Assembly: GCA_003283905.1 (NCBI GenBank)
Contig: QBXA01000007.1
Location: 1-64,000 of the forward strand
Length of the DNA stretch: 64,000 nucleotides
Source: Pelagibacteraceae bacterium AG-319-F18
GTDB taxonomy: Bacteria; Pseudomonadota; Alphaproteobacteria; Pelagibacterales; Pelagibacteraceae
Reading direction: 5' to 3'
This document shows, piece after piece, positions 39,141-49,485 of this stretch. A program made the position numbers and the translations under genes. The notes under the pieces were generated by a model. The model worked only from the letters and a program-made list of their open reading frames with translations, had not been told where the DNA came from and made no database searches. Position 1 is the stretch's first letter; every line of letters begins with the position of its first letter.

Positions 39141-39821
39141 TCAAAGATATTTTGTTATTATTTTTTCAAGACCAATAAAGTCTTTTATAAGGTGATTATG
39201 ATATATTTCAGTTGTATTTTTTTCTGTATATCCATTTTCTAATAAAATAAAAGGTATCTCTGCTGCTTTAGCAGCATTAGCATCAGTTTCACTGTCACCA
39301 ATCATTATTGATTTATTTTTGTCTCCATCTAATATTTCTATTATAGAAGTTAAGTGTCTTGGATCTGGCTTACAATATTCGAAAGTATTATAACCAGCGA
39401 CATATTCAAAGTAATCATATATTCCAATTTTTTTTAAAAGATCAACAGCAAGATACTCAGTTTTATTAGTGCAGATAGCCATAGATATATTTTTTTTTTT
39501 ACACCAATTTAAGAAATTCATAACTCCATTTATTAAAGTACTTTCTTTTAAAATATTTTTTCCATAAAAAGATATAAATTCATCTGTCATCTCATTTTTA
39601 ATTTTTTCATTAATTGATGTTAATTCTTTTTTGGCCTGACTCCTTAAGGATCTACCAATCATATCCCCAGCACCTTTGCCAACTGAGCTTTTTAAATCAT
39701 CTAAAGATTTGGTGGGGTATCCAAATTTTCTCATTACATGATTGTGAGCCAACATTAAATCTGGAGCTGTATCCACTAGAGTTCCATCTAAATCAAATAA
39801 AATTGTGAATTTCTGCTTCAT
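39141..39821 (-). CDS. gph: HAD-family phosphatase, phosphoglycolate phosphatase-like
   Basis: ILFDLDGTLVDTAPDLMLAHNHV, MAICTNKTEYLAVDLLKKIGI, KSIMIGDSETDANAAK. Confidence 0.88.
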   Translation of the reverse strand: MKQKFTILFDLDGTLVDTAPDLMLAHNHVMRKFGYPTKSLDDLKSSVGKGAGDMIGRSLRSQAKKELTSINEKIKNEMTDEFISFYGKNILKESTLINGVMNFLNWCKKKNISMAICTNKTEYLAVDLLKKIGIYDYFEYVAGYNTFEYCKPDPRHLTSIIEILDGDKNKSIMIGDSETDANAAKAAEIPFILLENGYTEKNTTEIYHNHLIKDFIGLEKIITKYL

Positions 39822-39890
39822 TTTAAAAGTTTTTTAAAGAAATATTATGTGAATTAATTAAGACATATACTTAATATAAAGCATTTAAAA

Positions 39891-40508
39891 ATGAAAGAAT
39901 TAAATTTACAAAAATTTCAAAATAAACTTCGAAATAAATTTTTAAATCGTGGTATCAAAATGATGGGACCTGAAACAATTTTTTTTTCAAATGATACCAA
40001 AATCGGAAAAAATGTAACAATTGAACCTTATGTTGTTATAGGAAAAAATGTTAAGATAGGAAACAACGTTATAATAAAATCATTTTCACATTTGGAGTCT
40101 TGCAAAATAGAAAATAAGGTTGAGGTTGGACCTTATGCAAGAATAAGACCTAATACCATACTAAAAGAAGGATCTAAAATCGGAAATTTTGTTGAAGTAA
40201 AAAAAAGTACTGTTGGAAAAAAATCAAAAGTAAATCATTTATCTTATATTGGAGATAGTGAAATTGGCAAATCTGTAAATATTGGAGCTGGAACAATTAC
40301 TTGCAACTATGATGGAGCTAAAAAGAATAAAACAAAAATAAAAGATAACGTATTTATTGGTTCTAATTCTTCATTGGTTGCGCCAATCACAATAGATAAA
40401 CAAAGTGTAGTAGGCGCCGGATCTGTAATTACAAAAAATGTAGGAAAAAAATCTTTAGCACTTACAAGAGCAAAACAAACTGAATTAAAAAATTATAAAA
40501 GAAAATAA
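39891..40508 (+). CDS. GlmU-like acetyltransferase domain only (left-handed beta-helix)
   Basis: RIKMMGPETIFFSNDTKIGKNVTIEPYVVIGKNVKIG, GPYARIRPNTILKEGSKIGNFVEVKKSTVG, GAGTITCNYDGAKKNKTKI; no uridyltransferase half. Confidence 0.88.
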   Translation: MKELNLQKFQNKLRNKFLNRGIKMMGPETIFFSNDTKIGKNVTIEPYVVIGKNVKIGNNVIIKSFSHLESCKIENKVEVGPYARIRPNTILKEGSKIGNFVEVKKSTVGKKSKVNHLSYIGDSEIGKSVNIGAGTITCNYDGAKKNKTKIKDNVFIGSNSSLVAPITIDKQSVVGAGSVITKNVGKKSLALTRAKQTELKNYKRK

Positions 40509-40511
40509 TAC

Positions 40512-42332
40512 ATGTGTGGAATAATAGGAATTTCTAGTAATAAATCTGTATCAGCAAACATTATAAATTCTCTAAAAAAATTAGAATACAGAGGATATGA
40601 TTCAGCTGGTATAGCTACATTGTCTGATGGTTTTATAAACGAAGTGAAATCTGAAGGAAGAGTAGAAAATTTAGAAAAGAATTTTGATTTAAAAATTTTA
40701 TCAGGAAATATTGGTATAGGACATGTAAGATGGGCAACACATGGAGTTCCAAACAGTTTAAATGCGCATCCACATTCGTCAGAAAATGTATCTGTTGTTC
40801 ATAATGGAATAATTGAAAATTCAACAATATTAAAAAAACATTTAATAAGCCAAGGACATATATTTAAATCACAAACAGATACTGAGGTTATTGTCCATTT
40901 AATTACTGAAAATTTAAAAACTTCAGAATTACAAGAAGCTATAACAAAAACTTTAAAACAACTTCACGGTAGTTTTGCACTAGGTGTTATTTTTAAAGAT
41001 ATTCCAGATTTAATAGTTGGTGCTAGACGTGGTTCACCTTTAGCAGTTGGTTATGGACCTAGTGAAAATTACTTAGGTTCAGATTCTTATGCTCTTAAGT
41101 CAATGACAAATAAAATTACTTATTTAGATGATGGTGAATTTTGTATTGTCAAAAAAGATGAGGTTGATTTTTTTAATGAAGAAGGAATAAAAATTAATAA
41201 AAAAGTTTTAGAACTTTCTTCTAATCAAGAAAATTATGATAAAGGTGATTTTAAACATTTTATGGCTAAAGAAATTGAAGAACAGCCTCGAACATTAAAA
41301 ACAGGTGTTAAAGAGTACGTGGATAACATTAATAATGATATCAATATTTATAATTTTCCTTGGCATATTGATGAAATTAAAACAATTACATTAATTGGAT
41401 GTGGTACTGCCTATCATTCGTGTTTAATGGCAAAATATTGGTTTGAAGAATTAACAACCTTGGAAGTTAATGTTGATATTGCTTCAGAATTTAGATATCG
41501 AAAAAATAGATTTAAAAATGATACTTTATACGTCTTTGTCTCGCAATCAGGAGAGACGGCAGATACTTATGCTGCCTTAGACTTATGCAATAAAAATAAA
41601 ATGAAAACTTGTGCGGTTGTAAACGTAATTGAAAGCTCAATTGCAAGAGACTCAAACTTTGTATTACCAATTCACTGTGGTCCTGAAATAGGAGTTGCTT
41701 CAACTAAAGCATTTTTAGGTCAAATTCTAGTGTTATATATTTTATCTTTAAAACTAGGCTCATTAAGAAAAGAAATTGAAAATGAATTTTATCAAGAAAA
41801 AATAAAAGATCTTAAAAATTTACCAAAATTAATTGAAGAAACATTGTTAATAGATAATGATATTCAGGCTATAGTTTCAACATTTAATGAAGCAAAAGGG
41901 TCAATGTTTTTAGGAAGAGGTTTTTCTTACCCAATAGCATTAGAAGGTGCTTTAAAACTTAAGGAGTTATCTTATGTTCATGCTGAAGGTTATCCTGCTG
42001 GAGAAATGAAGCATGGCCCTTTAGCGTTAATTGAAGAAGGTATGCCTGTTGTTGTTCTAGCACCTAGAGATAATTATTATAAAAAAACAATTTCAAATAT
42101 GCAGGAAGTAATAGCAAGAGGAGCTAAAGTTTTGTTAATAACGAACAAAAGTAAAGACGAAGTAGTTTCAGAAAATATTTGGCAAACCATTGAGGTTGAG
42201 ACCACAAATAATGACTTGTTACCTTTTCTTTTAACTATACCACTTCAAAAACTTGCTTATTACTCGGCACTTAAAAAGGGTTACGATATAGATAAACCAA
42301 GAAATTTGGCAAAATCTGTAACAGTTGAATAA
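40512..42332 (+). CDS. glmS: glutamine-fructose-6-phosphate aminotransferase (isomerizing)
   Basis: MCGIIGISSNKSVSANIINSLKKLEYRGYDSAGIA (Cys1 nucleophile), SIS domains, terminal KPRNLAKSVTVE. Confidence 0.96.
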   Translation: MCGIIGISSNKSVSANIINSLKKLEYRGYDSAGIATLSDGFINEVKSEGRVENLEKNFDLKILSGNIGIGHVRWATHGVPNSLNAHPHSSENVSVVHNGIIENSTILKKHLISQGHIFKSQTDTEVIVHLITENLKTSELQEAITKTLKQLHGSFALGVIFKDIPDLIVGARRGSPLAVGYGPSENYLGSDSYALKSMTNKITYLDDGEFCIVKKDEVDFFNEEGIKINKKVLELSSNQENYDKGDFKHFMAKEIEEQPRTLKTGVKEYVDNINNDINIYNFPWHIDEIKTITLIGCGTAYHSCLMAKYWFEELTTLEVNVDIASEFRYRKNRFKNDTLYVFVSQSGETADTYAALDLCNKNKMKTCAVVNVIESSIARDSNFVLPIHCGPEIGVASTKAFLGQILVLYILSLKLGSLRKEIENEFYQEKIKDLKNLPKLIEETLLIDNDIQAIVSTFNEAKGSMFLGRGFSYPIALEGALKLKELSYVHAEGYPAGEMKHGPLALIEEGMPVVVLAPRDNYYKKTISNMQEVIARGAKVLLITNKSKDEVVSENIWQTIEVETTNNDLLPFLLTIPLQKLAYYSALKKGYDIDKPRNLAKSVTVE

Positions 42333-42367
42333 ACTTTAAACTCTGTTAAAACAATCACCAGTTGAAT

Positions 42368-43747
42368 ATGAAAAATTGGAAAAAAAATAGTTGGAGAAAG
42401 TATCCGGTTAAACACATACCCGAATATCCAGATAAGAAAGAATTGGATATGGTTTTGGATAAACTTGCTACATTCCCACCTTTAGTATTTGCAGGTGAAA
42501 CAAGACATTTAAAATCTCAACTTGCTGATGTTGTGGATGGAAAAGCTTTTTTACTTCAAGGCGGAGATTGTGCTGAAAGTTTTGTTGAATTTAACCCAGA
42601 CAATATTAGAGATACATTCAAGTTAATATTGCAAATGTCATTAGTCCTAACATACTCGGCTTCATTACCAGTCGTAAAAGTTGGAAGAATAGCAGGACAA
42701 TTCTCAAAACCAAGAAGTTCACCTGTTGAGTCAAAAAATGGAGAGGAACTTCCTAGCTATTTAGGAGACAATATTAATGGAATGGAATTTACTGAAAAAG
42801 CAAGAGTTCCAGATCCAAAAAGATTATTTAAAGCTTATTCTCAGTCAGTAGCAACATTAAATCTTATCAGAGCTTTTTGCCATGGTGGTTTTGCTGATCT
42901 ACAAAATGTCCATACTTGGAACCTTGGATTTATTAAAAATAGTCCTGAATTAAAAAGATTTAAAGAATTAGAAGATAGAATTGCTGATGCATTGGCATTT
43001 ATGAATGCTTGTGGAATTAATTCTGATTTTAATAGAAGATTAAAAACTGTTAATTTTTGGACTTCACATGAAGCATTATTATTACCGTTTGAAGAAACAA
43101 TGACACGAACAGACTCTACCACAGGTGAAAACCATGATACTTCGGCTCATTTTGTTTGGATTGGAGATAGAACTAGACAATTAGACGGTGGACATGTTGA
43201 GTTTTGTAGGGGGATTGAAAATCCTATTGGAATTAAATGTGGTCCAACCATAAAAACTGAAGATTTAATAAATCTTTGTAATAGAATTAATCCTAAAAAT
43301 GAAAAAGGTAAAATTACTTTAATTTCAAGATTTGGAGCTGACAATGTTTCAAAACATTTGCCGAAATTAATTAGAACAATTAAAAAAGAAGGTTTAAATG
43401 TTATTTGGTCGTGTGATCCTTGTCATGGAAACACAATTAAAGCTTCAACAGGATTTAAAACAAGACCTTTTAATAGTGTTTTAAAAGAAGTAAAAAATGT
43501 GTTTGCTTGCCATCAAAGCGAAGGTAGTTATGCAGGAGGTCTTCATATTGAGCTTACAGGTCAAAATGTTACCGAATGTATAGGTGGTGCTCAAAAAATA
43601 TCAGAAAAAGATTTATCTTCAAGATATCACACTCATTGTGATCCAAGATTAAATGCAAACCAAGCTTTAGAATTAGCTTTTTTAATTTCTGATGAAATTA
43701 AAAAGAATAGCTTGTATTCAAAAAATACAAATAGAGTAGCTTCTTAA
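42368..43747 (+). CDS. class II (plant-type) DAHP synthase
   Basis: [68 protein letters not shown] 42368 preferred over TTG 42362. Confidence 0.93.
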   Translation: MKNWKKNSWRKYPVKHIPEYPDKKELDMVLDKLATFPPLVFAGETRHLKSQLADVVDGKAFLLQGGDCAESFVEFNPDNIRDTFKLILQMSLVLTYSASLPVVKVGRIAGQFSKPRSSPVESKNGEELPSYLGDNINGMEFTEKARVPDPKRLFKAYSQSVATLNLIRAFCHGGFADLQNVHTWNLGFIKNSPELKRFKELEDRIADALAFMNACGINSDFNRRLKTVNFWTSHEALLLPFEETMTRTDSTTGENHDTSAHFVWIGDRTRQLDGGHVEFCRGIENPIGIKCGPTIKTEDLINLCNRINPKNEKGKITLISRFGADNVSKHLPKLIRTIKKEGLNVIWSCDPCHGNTIKASTGFKTRPFNSVLKEVKNVFACHQSEGSYAGGLHIELTGQNVTECIGGAQKISEKDLSSRYHTHCDPRLNANQALELAFLISDEIKKNSLYSKNTNRVAS

Positions 43748-43780
43748 GGCATTGTAAAAAATATCAACTGATAATACGTT

Positions 43781-44524
43781 ATGACTATGAAACCTTCTGA
43801 AAAAGTAAATTTTATATCTGATTGGATTAAAGACTATATAAACAATATGCCTAATAGAGCTCAGTCATTAGTTATAGGTATTTCAGGAGGAATTGACTCG
43901 TCTGTATCGAGCACTTTAAGTGCTATGACAGGTTTAAAAACAATTGTTTTATCTATGCCAATTAAACAAAAATCTCATCAACATGATTTAAGTCTTAAAC
44001 ATCAAGAATGGTTAGTAAAAAAATTTAAAAACGTTGAAGCTCAAACTATTAATTTAGATCAATTATTTTCAGCTTTTTCTTCGAGTTTATCAAAATTTTA
44101 CAATGAACATGGTATGGCAAATTCTAGAGCAAGATTAAGAATGACAACTCTTTATCAAGTTGCAGCAGCTAACAAAGGTATTGTGGTTGGAACTGGTAAT
44201 AAAGTTGAGGATTTTGGTGTAGGTTTTTATACAAAGTACGGTGATGGTGGAGTAGATATTTCTCCTATTGGTGATTGTAATAAAACAGAAGTTTGGGAAC
44301 TTGGAAAAGAACTCGGTGTTCTAAACGAAATAATTGAAGCAGCTCCAACTGATGGATTATGGGATGATGGCAGAACTGATGAAGGTCAATTAGGATTAAA
44401 ATATAATGAACTTGAAGAGGCTATGAATAATCCCAATTCACCAAATAGAGCTACATACGAAACTATAAGAAAACAAAATTTGCATAAAATGGCACCTATT
44501 CCTGTATGCAAAATTCCTAATTAA
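43781..44524 (+). CDS. nadE: NAD+ synthase, ammonia-dependent type
   Basis: LVIGISGGIDSSVSSTLSAMTG, RARLRMTTLYQVA, GTGNKVEDFGVGFYTKYGDGGVDISPIGDCNKTEVW. Confidence 0.92.
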   Translation: MTMKPSEKVNFISDWIKDYINNMPNRAQSLVIGISGGIDSSVSSTLSAMTGLKTIVLSMPIKQKSHQHDLSLKHQEWLVKKFKNVEAQTINLDQLFSAFSSSLSKFYNEHGMANSRARLRMTTLYQVAAANKGIVVGTGNKVEDFGVGFYTKYGDGGVDISPIGDCNKTEVWELGKELGVLNEIIEAAPTDGLWDDGRTDEGQLGLKYNELEEAMNNPNSPNRATYETIRKQNLHKMAPIPVCKIPN

Positions 44525-44569
44525 TCAAATAGATTAACAAATCTATGAATTAAGTATATTTCTAAAACA

Positions 44570-45919
44570 ATGAATAAAGATATTTTTTTAACAAATAATC
44601 TAAGTAACAAAAAAGAAAAATTTGTTCCAATAGATGAAAATAAAGTTGGCATGTATGTTTGTGGTCCAACGGTTTATGATGATCCACATATAGGAAATGC
44701 TAGACCGATAGTTATTTTTGATATTTTTTTTAAAATACTTAAAAGTAAATTTTCATCAGTTAATTATGTTAGAAATATTACTGATGTTGATGATAAAATA
44801 ATTAAATCATCAAACGAAAAAAATATTTCTATTTCAGATTTAACAGAAACAGTAATTAAAAGTTTTAATGAAGATTGTAATTATTTAAATTGTGAAAATC
44901 CATCACAACAACCTAAAGCTACAGAACATATTGATTTAATGATCGAAATGATTTCTGAATTAATTAAAAAAGATTTTGCTTATGAAAATAACGAACATGT
45001 TTATTTTGAAGTGAAAAAATTTGATGATTATGGTAAATTATCTAATAAAAAATTAGATGAATTAATTGCAGGATCTCGTATTGAAGTAAGTGTTAATAAA
45101 AAAAACTCAGAAGATTTTGTTTTGTGGAAACCTTCTTTAGAAAATGAACCATCTTGGGACTCACCTTGGGGCAAAGGAAGACCAGGTTGGCACTTAGAGT
45201 GCTCTGCAATGTCAAAAAAATTTTTGGGTAATGAATTTGATATTCATGGAGGAGGAATAGATTTAATTTTTCCACATCACGAAAATGAAATAGCTCAATC
45301 AAGATGTGCAAATGACACCAAAGTTTTTGCAAATTATTGGTTACATAATGCTTTTGTTACTATGTCTAATGAGAAAATGGCAAAATCTCAGGGAAATATT
45401 CTAAAAATAAAAGATTTTAGAAATAAAGTTAGCGGACAAGTTTTAAGATTAGCTTTAATTAGCGCTCATTACAGACAACCTTTAGATTGGAATGACAAGT
45501 TATTAGAGGATTGTCAAAACACCATTGATAAATGGTATAATGTTTATCTACCATCTAATAGAGATTTAGATGATGAAATAATTCAACCTTTATATGATGA
45601 TATCAATACTCCAGGTTATATTGCAAATTTACATAAGCTTTATGAAAAAGCTAACAAAGGTAACGACGAAGAAAAGAAAATTTTTAATTCAGCATGTAAT
45701 TTTATTGGTTTGCTTAATGAAACTAAAGAAGAATGGTTAAATCACAAAAAAGAAAAAGTAGATATTACCGTGGAAAAAATTAACAACAAGATAGAGCTTA
45801 GAAATAAAGCTAGATTGAACAAAGATTTTAAAGAAGCTGATAATATTAGAGATTATCTTTTGGATAAAGGTGTTTTAATAGAAGATAAAGATGGTAAAAC
45901 GATTTGGAAATTTAAATGA
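44570..45919 (+). CDS. cysS: cysteinyl-tRNA synthetase
   Basis: MYVCGPTVYDDPHIGNARP, GRPGWHLECSAMS, FPHHENEIAQSRC, EKMAKSQGN. Confidence 0.96.
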   Translation: MNKDIFLTNNLSNKKEKFVPIDENKVGMYVCGPTVYDDPHIGNARPIVIFDIFFKILKSKFSSVNYVRNITDVDDKIIKSSNEKNISISDLTETVIKSFNEDCNYLNCENPSQQPKATEHIDLMIEMISELIKKDFAYENNEHVYFEVKKFDDYGKLSNKKLDELIAGSRIEVSVNKKNSEDFVLWKPSLENEPSWDSPWGKGRPGWHLECSAMSKKFLGNEFDIHGGGIDLIFPHHENEIAQSRCANDTKVFANYWLHNAFVTMSNEKMAKSQGNILKIKDFRNKVSGQVLRLALISAHYRQPLDWNDKLLEDCQNTIDKWYNVYLPSNRDLDDEIIQPLYDDINTPGYIANLHKLYEKANKGNDEEKKIFNSACNFIGLLNETKEEWLNHKKEKVDITVEKINNKIELRNKARLNKDFKEADNIRDYLLDKGVLIEDKDGKTIWKFK

Positions 45920-47517
45920 GTAAAGAAAAACTTTATATATTTGATACCACTCTTAGAGATGGTGCACAAACACAAGGAGTTGATTTTTCAATTGATGATA
46001 AACAAAAAATATCAACTTCATTAGATGCTCTAGGAGTAGATTATATCGAAGCTGGATGGCCAGGAGCTAACCCAACTGATACGGAATTTTTTAATAAAGA
46101 TCATGGCTTTAAAAATGCTAAACTTACTGCTTTCGGTATGACAAAAAAATTAGAACATAGTGCTGAAAATGATCCAATGTTGGCTTCATTAATCAATTCG
46201 AAAAGTTCTTCAGTTTGTTTATTTGGTAAATCTTGGGATTTCCAAGTTGATGTAGCTTTGGGCATTACCAACGAACAAAATCTAGAAAATATAAGCGAAA
46301 GTGCAAAACATATAGTTGGCTCCGGTAAAGAATTTATGTTTGATGCAGAACATTTTTTTGATGGATATAAATCTAATGCTGATTATGCTTTAAAATGTTT
46401 AAAAGCAGCTTACGATCAAGGCGCTAGATGGATAGTTTTATGTGATACAAATGGTGGAACTCTTCCACATGAAGTATCTAAAATTGTATCAGAAGTAACC
46501 AAACGTATTCCAGGAGAAAACTTAGGTATACATGCTCATAATGATACTGAAAATGCTGTTGCAAATAGTTTAATAGCAGTTCAAGCAGGAGTAAGACAAA
46601 TTCAAGGAACTATAAATGGATTGGGTGAAAGATGTGGAAATGCAAATCTAATGTCTTTAATTCCATCTTTATTTTTAAAAAAAGATTTTATTGAACAATT
46701 TGAACTTAATATCAAACGTGAAAATTTAAAAAATTTGACTCAATGCTCAAGATTATTAGATGAATTATTGAATAGAAAACCTAACAAACATTTACCTTAT
46801 GTTGGTGCTTCTGCTTTTTCACACAAAGGCGGAATGCACGTTTCAGCAGTTCAAAAGGATCCAAAAACTTATGAACATATTGAACCTGAAGAAGTAGGAA
46901 ATTCAAGAAATATTGTAGTTTCTGATCAAGCAGGTCAATCAAACATAATGTCTAGATTAAAATCAATTGATATCCAAGTTGAAAAAAATGATCCAAAAAT
47001 TAAAAAACTTTTAGAAGAAGTTAAAGACAGAGAGTTTATTGGTTATAGTTATGATGGAGCGGATGCTTCATTTGAATTATTGGCTAGAAGATTGATTGGT
47101 GATATTCCAAGATATATACTAATCAATGAATACGATGTCTCAGTTAAAAAAGATAGTGCTGGAGAAATCATCTCACATGCTAAAGCTCAATTAGAAGTAG
47201 ATGGTCAAAAAATATTATGCGAAGGACAGGGTAACGGTCCTGTAAATGCTCTTGATAATGCGATAAGAAAAAATGTTAATAAGCTTGCCAAATATTCCGA
47301 GTATTTAAAAGACTTAAAACTTGTTGATTATAAAGTTAGAATTTTAAACACAGGTACAGAAGCAGTAACTAGAGTTTCAATTGAAAGTACAGACTCTAAA
47401 GGTGTAAACTGGTTCACTATAGGTGTTTCACCAAATATAATTGATGCATCATTTAAAGCTTTGGTTGATAGTTTGGATTATAAATTATTTAAAGATAAGG
47501 CTCCAGCTAGTCTATAA
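45916..47517 (+). CDS. cimA: (R)-citramalate synthase
   Basis: YIFDTTLRDGAQTQGVDFSIDDKQKI, HAHNDTENAVANSLIAVQAGVRQIQGTINGLGERCGNANL; C-terminal LeuA-type regulatory domain. Confidence 0.93.
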   Translation: MSKEKLYIFDTTLRDGAQTQGVDFSIDDKQKISTSLDALGVDYIEAGWPGANPTDTEFFNKDHGFKNAKLTAFGMTKKLEHSAENDPMLASLINSKSSSVCLFGKSWDFQVDVALGITNEQNLENISESAKHIVGSGKEFMFDAEHFFDGYKSNADYALKCLKAAYDQGARWIVLCDTNGGTLPHEVSKIVSEVTKRIPGENLGIHAHNDTENAVANSLIAVQAGVRQIQGTINGLGERCGNANLMSLIPSLFLKKDFIEQFELNIKRENLKNLTQCSRLLDELLNRKPNKHLPYVGASAFSHKGGMHVSAVQKDPKTYEHIEPEEVGNSRNIVVSDQAGQSNIMSRLKSIDIQVEKNDPKIKKLLEEVKDREFIGYSYDGADASFELLARRLIGDIPRYILINEYDVSVKKDSAGEIISHAKAQLEVDGQKILCEGQGNGPVNALDNAIRKNVNKLAKYSEYLKDLKLVDYKVRILNTGTEAVTRVSIESTDSKGVNWFTIGVSPNIIDASFKALVDSLDYKLFKDKAPASL

Positions 47518-47536
47518 GTTTGATTTATCACAAATA

Positions 47537-48250
47537 ATGTCAGTAAATAATATTACCTTTATTCTACATAAACCTCAACTATCAGAAAATATTGGTGCAT
47601 GCGCTAGAGGAATGAAGAATTTTAATTTTCAGAAACTTTCAGTTATTGATCCAAAACCTATTTTTCCAAATGATAAAATTTTAGCAACTTCGGTTGGTGC
47701 TAAGAATATAATTAATAAAAGCAAAATGTTTGACAATTTAGAACCTGCATTAAAAAATATAGATTATGTGATTGCAACATCAACAAGATTTAGAAATAAG
47801 AATATTAAACATATTCAATTGGAGAACTTAAAAAAAATTGATTTTACAAAAAAAGTAGCATTTCTTTTTGGATCTGAGGCTTCGGGATTATCAAATAATG
47901 AAGTAAGTTATGCAAATTATACGTTACAAATTCCAACTAATCCTGAATTTAAATCTTTAAATCTATCTCACAGTCTAATCATTATTGCTCAATATGTTTC
48001 AAGTATCATTAAAACTAAGACTTCTAATTTTACAAAATCTAAAAAGGTTAAAGCGGCATCTAAAAAGGAGATACATTCTATGACTAATTTATGTATTCAA
48101 AACTTAGATGAAATTAACTTTTTTAAACCAAAAGAGAAGAAGCCTATTATGTTGGAAAACTTAAGAAATATTTTCTACAGAATGGAGTTGTCAGCTAAAG
48201 AAACGCGCATATTAGCCAGTGTATTTGCCAGTTTAGGTAAAAAACGTTGA
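47537..48250 (+). CDS. TrmJ/TrmH-type (SPOUT) RNA methyltransferase
   Basis: ITFILHKPQLSENIGACARGMKNF, FLFGSEASGLSNNEV, SLNLSHSLIIIAQYV; ATG 47537 after cimA preferred over 47441. Confidence 0.87.
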   Translation: MSVNNITFILHKPQLSENIGACARGMKNFNFQKLSVIDPKPIFPNDKILATSVGAKNIINKSKMFDNLEPALKNIDYVIATSTRFRNKNIKHIQLENLKKIDFTKKVAFLFGSEASGLSNNEVSYANYTLQIPTNPEFKSLNLSHSLIIIAQYVSSIIKTKTSNFTKSKKVKAASKKEIHSMTNLCIQNLDEINFFKPKEKKPIMLENLRNIFYRMELSAKETRILASVFASLGKKR

Positions 48251-48278
48251 TTGACAAAATGTTCTGTAAGCTTATAAA
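48251..48278 (+). promoter_or_regulatory. near-consensus sigma70 promoter of rpsD
   Basis: TTGACA (48251-48256), 16 nt, TATAAA (48273-48278), 12 nt to ATG 48291; starts right after the upstream stop codon. Confidence 0.7.
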
Positions 48279-48290
48279 CCCCAATATCAA

Positions 48291-48908
48291 ATGACAAAAA
48301 GATTAAACTCTAAACATAAAGTAGATAGAAGGCTAAAGGTTAACCTATGGGGAAGACCAAAAAGTCCTTTCAATACTAGAGCTTACGGACCTGGTCAACA
48401 CGGTCAAACAAGACAAGGTAAACCATCAGATTACGGAATTCAGTTGCAAGCTAAGCAAAAACTTAAGGCTTACTACGGTAACATTAACGAAAGACAATTT
48501 AGAAATATTTATAAAAAAGCTGTTATGCTTAAAGGAGACACAGGTGAAAACTTAATTGGTTTACTTGAGAGAAGATTAGATGCAGTGATATACAGAGCAA
48601 AATTTGCAACTACAATTTTTTCTGCAAGACAATTAATTAACCATGGTCACGTTAGAGTTAATGGTAAAAAAGTTAATATTGGAAGTTATTTAGTTAAAGA
48701 AGAAGACTCAATTGAAATTAGAGACAAGTCTAAACAACTTGCTATCATTGATATTGCTTTAGCCAATAAAGAAAGAGAAGCTCCAGAATATATTCAAATG
48801 GACGAGAAAAACAAAAAACTTAAATTTGTAAGAGTGCCTAAGTTCGAAGAAGTTCCTTATCCAATCGTGATGGAACCAAATCTAGTAATTGAATATTACT
48901 CTAGATAA
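48291..48908 (+). CDS. rpsD: 30S ribosomal protein S4
   Basis: [85 protein letters not shown]. Confidence 0.97.
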   Translation: MTKRLNSKHKVDRRLKVNLWGRPKSPFNTRAYGPGQHGQTRQGKPSDYGIQLQAKQKLKAYYGNINERQFRNIYKKAVMLKGDTGENLIGLLERRLDAVIYRAKFATTIFSARQLINHGHVRVNGKKVNIGSYLVKEEDSIEIRDKSKQLAIIDIALANKEREAPEYIQMDEKNKKLKFVRVPKFEEVPYPIVMEPNLVIEYYSR

Positions 48909-48916
48909 AATTAGAA

Positions 48917-49255
48917 TTAATTTTTAGTCTTAAAACTTATACCTTTAGTTTCAAGTAGTTTTGATAATTCACCATTTTCATACATTTCTTTTACGATATC
49001 ACAGCCACCAACAAATTCTTTTTTGATATATAGTTGAGGAATAGTTGGCCAGTCACTAAAAATTTTAATACCTTCTCTTAAATTTTGATCTTCTAAAACA
49101 TTTACACCTTCGAAATTAACTTCAAGTAACTTTAACATATTTGATACAGCCATTGAAAATCCACACTGAGGAGCATCAGGTGTTCCTTTCATAAATAAAC
49201 ATATATCGTTATTATCGATATGATTTTGAATTAAGTTTTTAGTTTGATCATCCAT
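48917..49255 (-). CDS. grxD: monothiol glutaredoxin, Grx4 family
   Basis: CLFMKGTPDAPQCGFSMAV, DWPTIPQLYIKKEFVGGCDIV (CGFS active site). Confidence 0.95.
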   Translation of the reverse strand: MDDQTKNLIQNHIDNNDICLFMKGTPDAPQCGFSMAVSNMLKLLEVNFEGVNVLEDQNLREGIKIFSDWPTIPQLYIKKEFVGGCDIVKEMYENGELSKLLETKGISFKTKN

Positions 49256-49485
49256 TATAGTTCCTTTGTTTTAATTGCCAAGGCATGTAATTCATTTCCC
49301 ATTTTACCCTTTAGAGAATTATACACCATTTTATGTTGTTCAATTTTGCTTTTACCAGAAAATTGAGATGAAGTTACTGTTGCAGAGTAGTGATTGCCAT
49401 CACCTGCTAAATCTTGTATATCAACTGTAGCATCCGTTAATGCTTCTTTAATTAAACTTTCAATTTCTTTTAAATTCATTGCCAT
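49255..49485 (-). CDS. BolA family protein
   Basis: DLAGDGNHYSATVTSSQFSGKSKIEQHKMVYNSLKGKMGNELHALAIKT; adjacent to grxD. Confidence 0.93.
   Translation of the reverse strand: MAMNLKEIESLIKEALTDATVDIQDLAGDGNHYSATVTSSQFSGKSKIEQHKMVYNSLKGKMGNELHALAIKTKEL

Noticed and set aside
47441-47536. Long 5' extension of the TrmJ-like ORF overlapping cimA
   Set aside because: The extension is out-of-frame cimA sequence; a good ATG at 47537 starts the conserved methyltransferase core.
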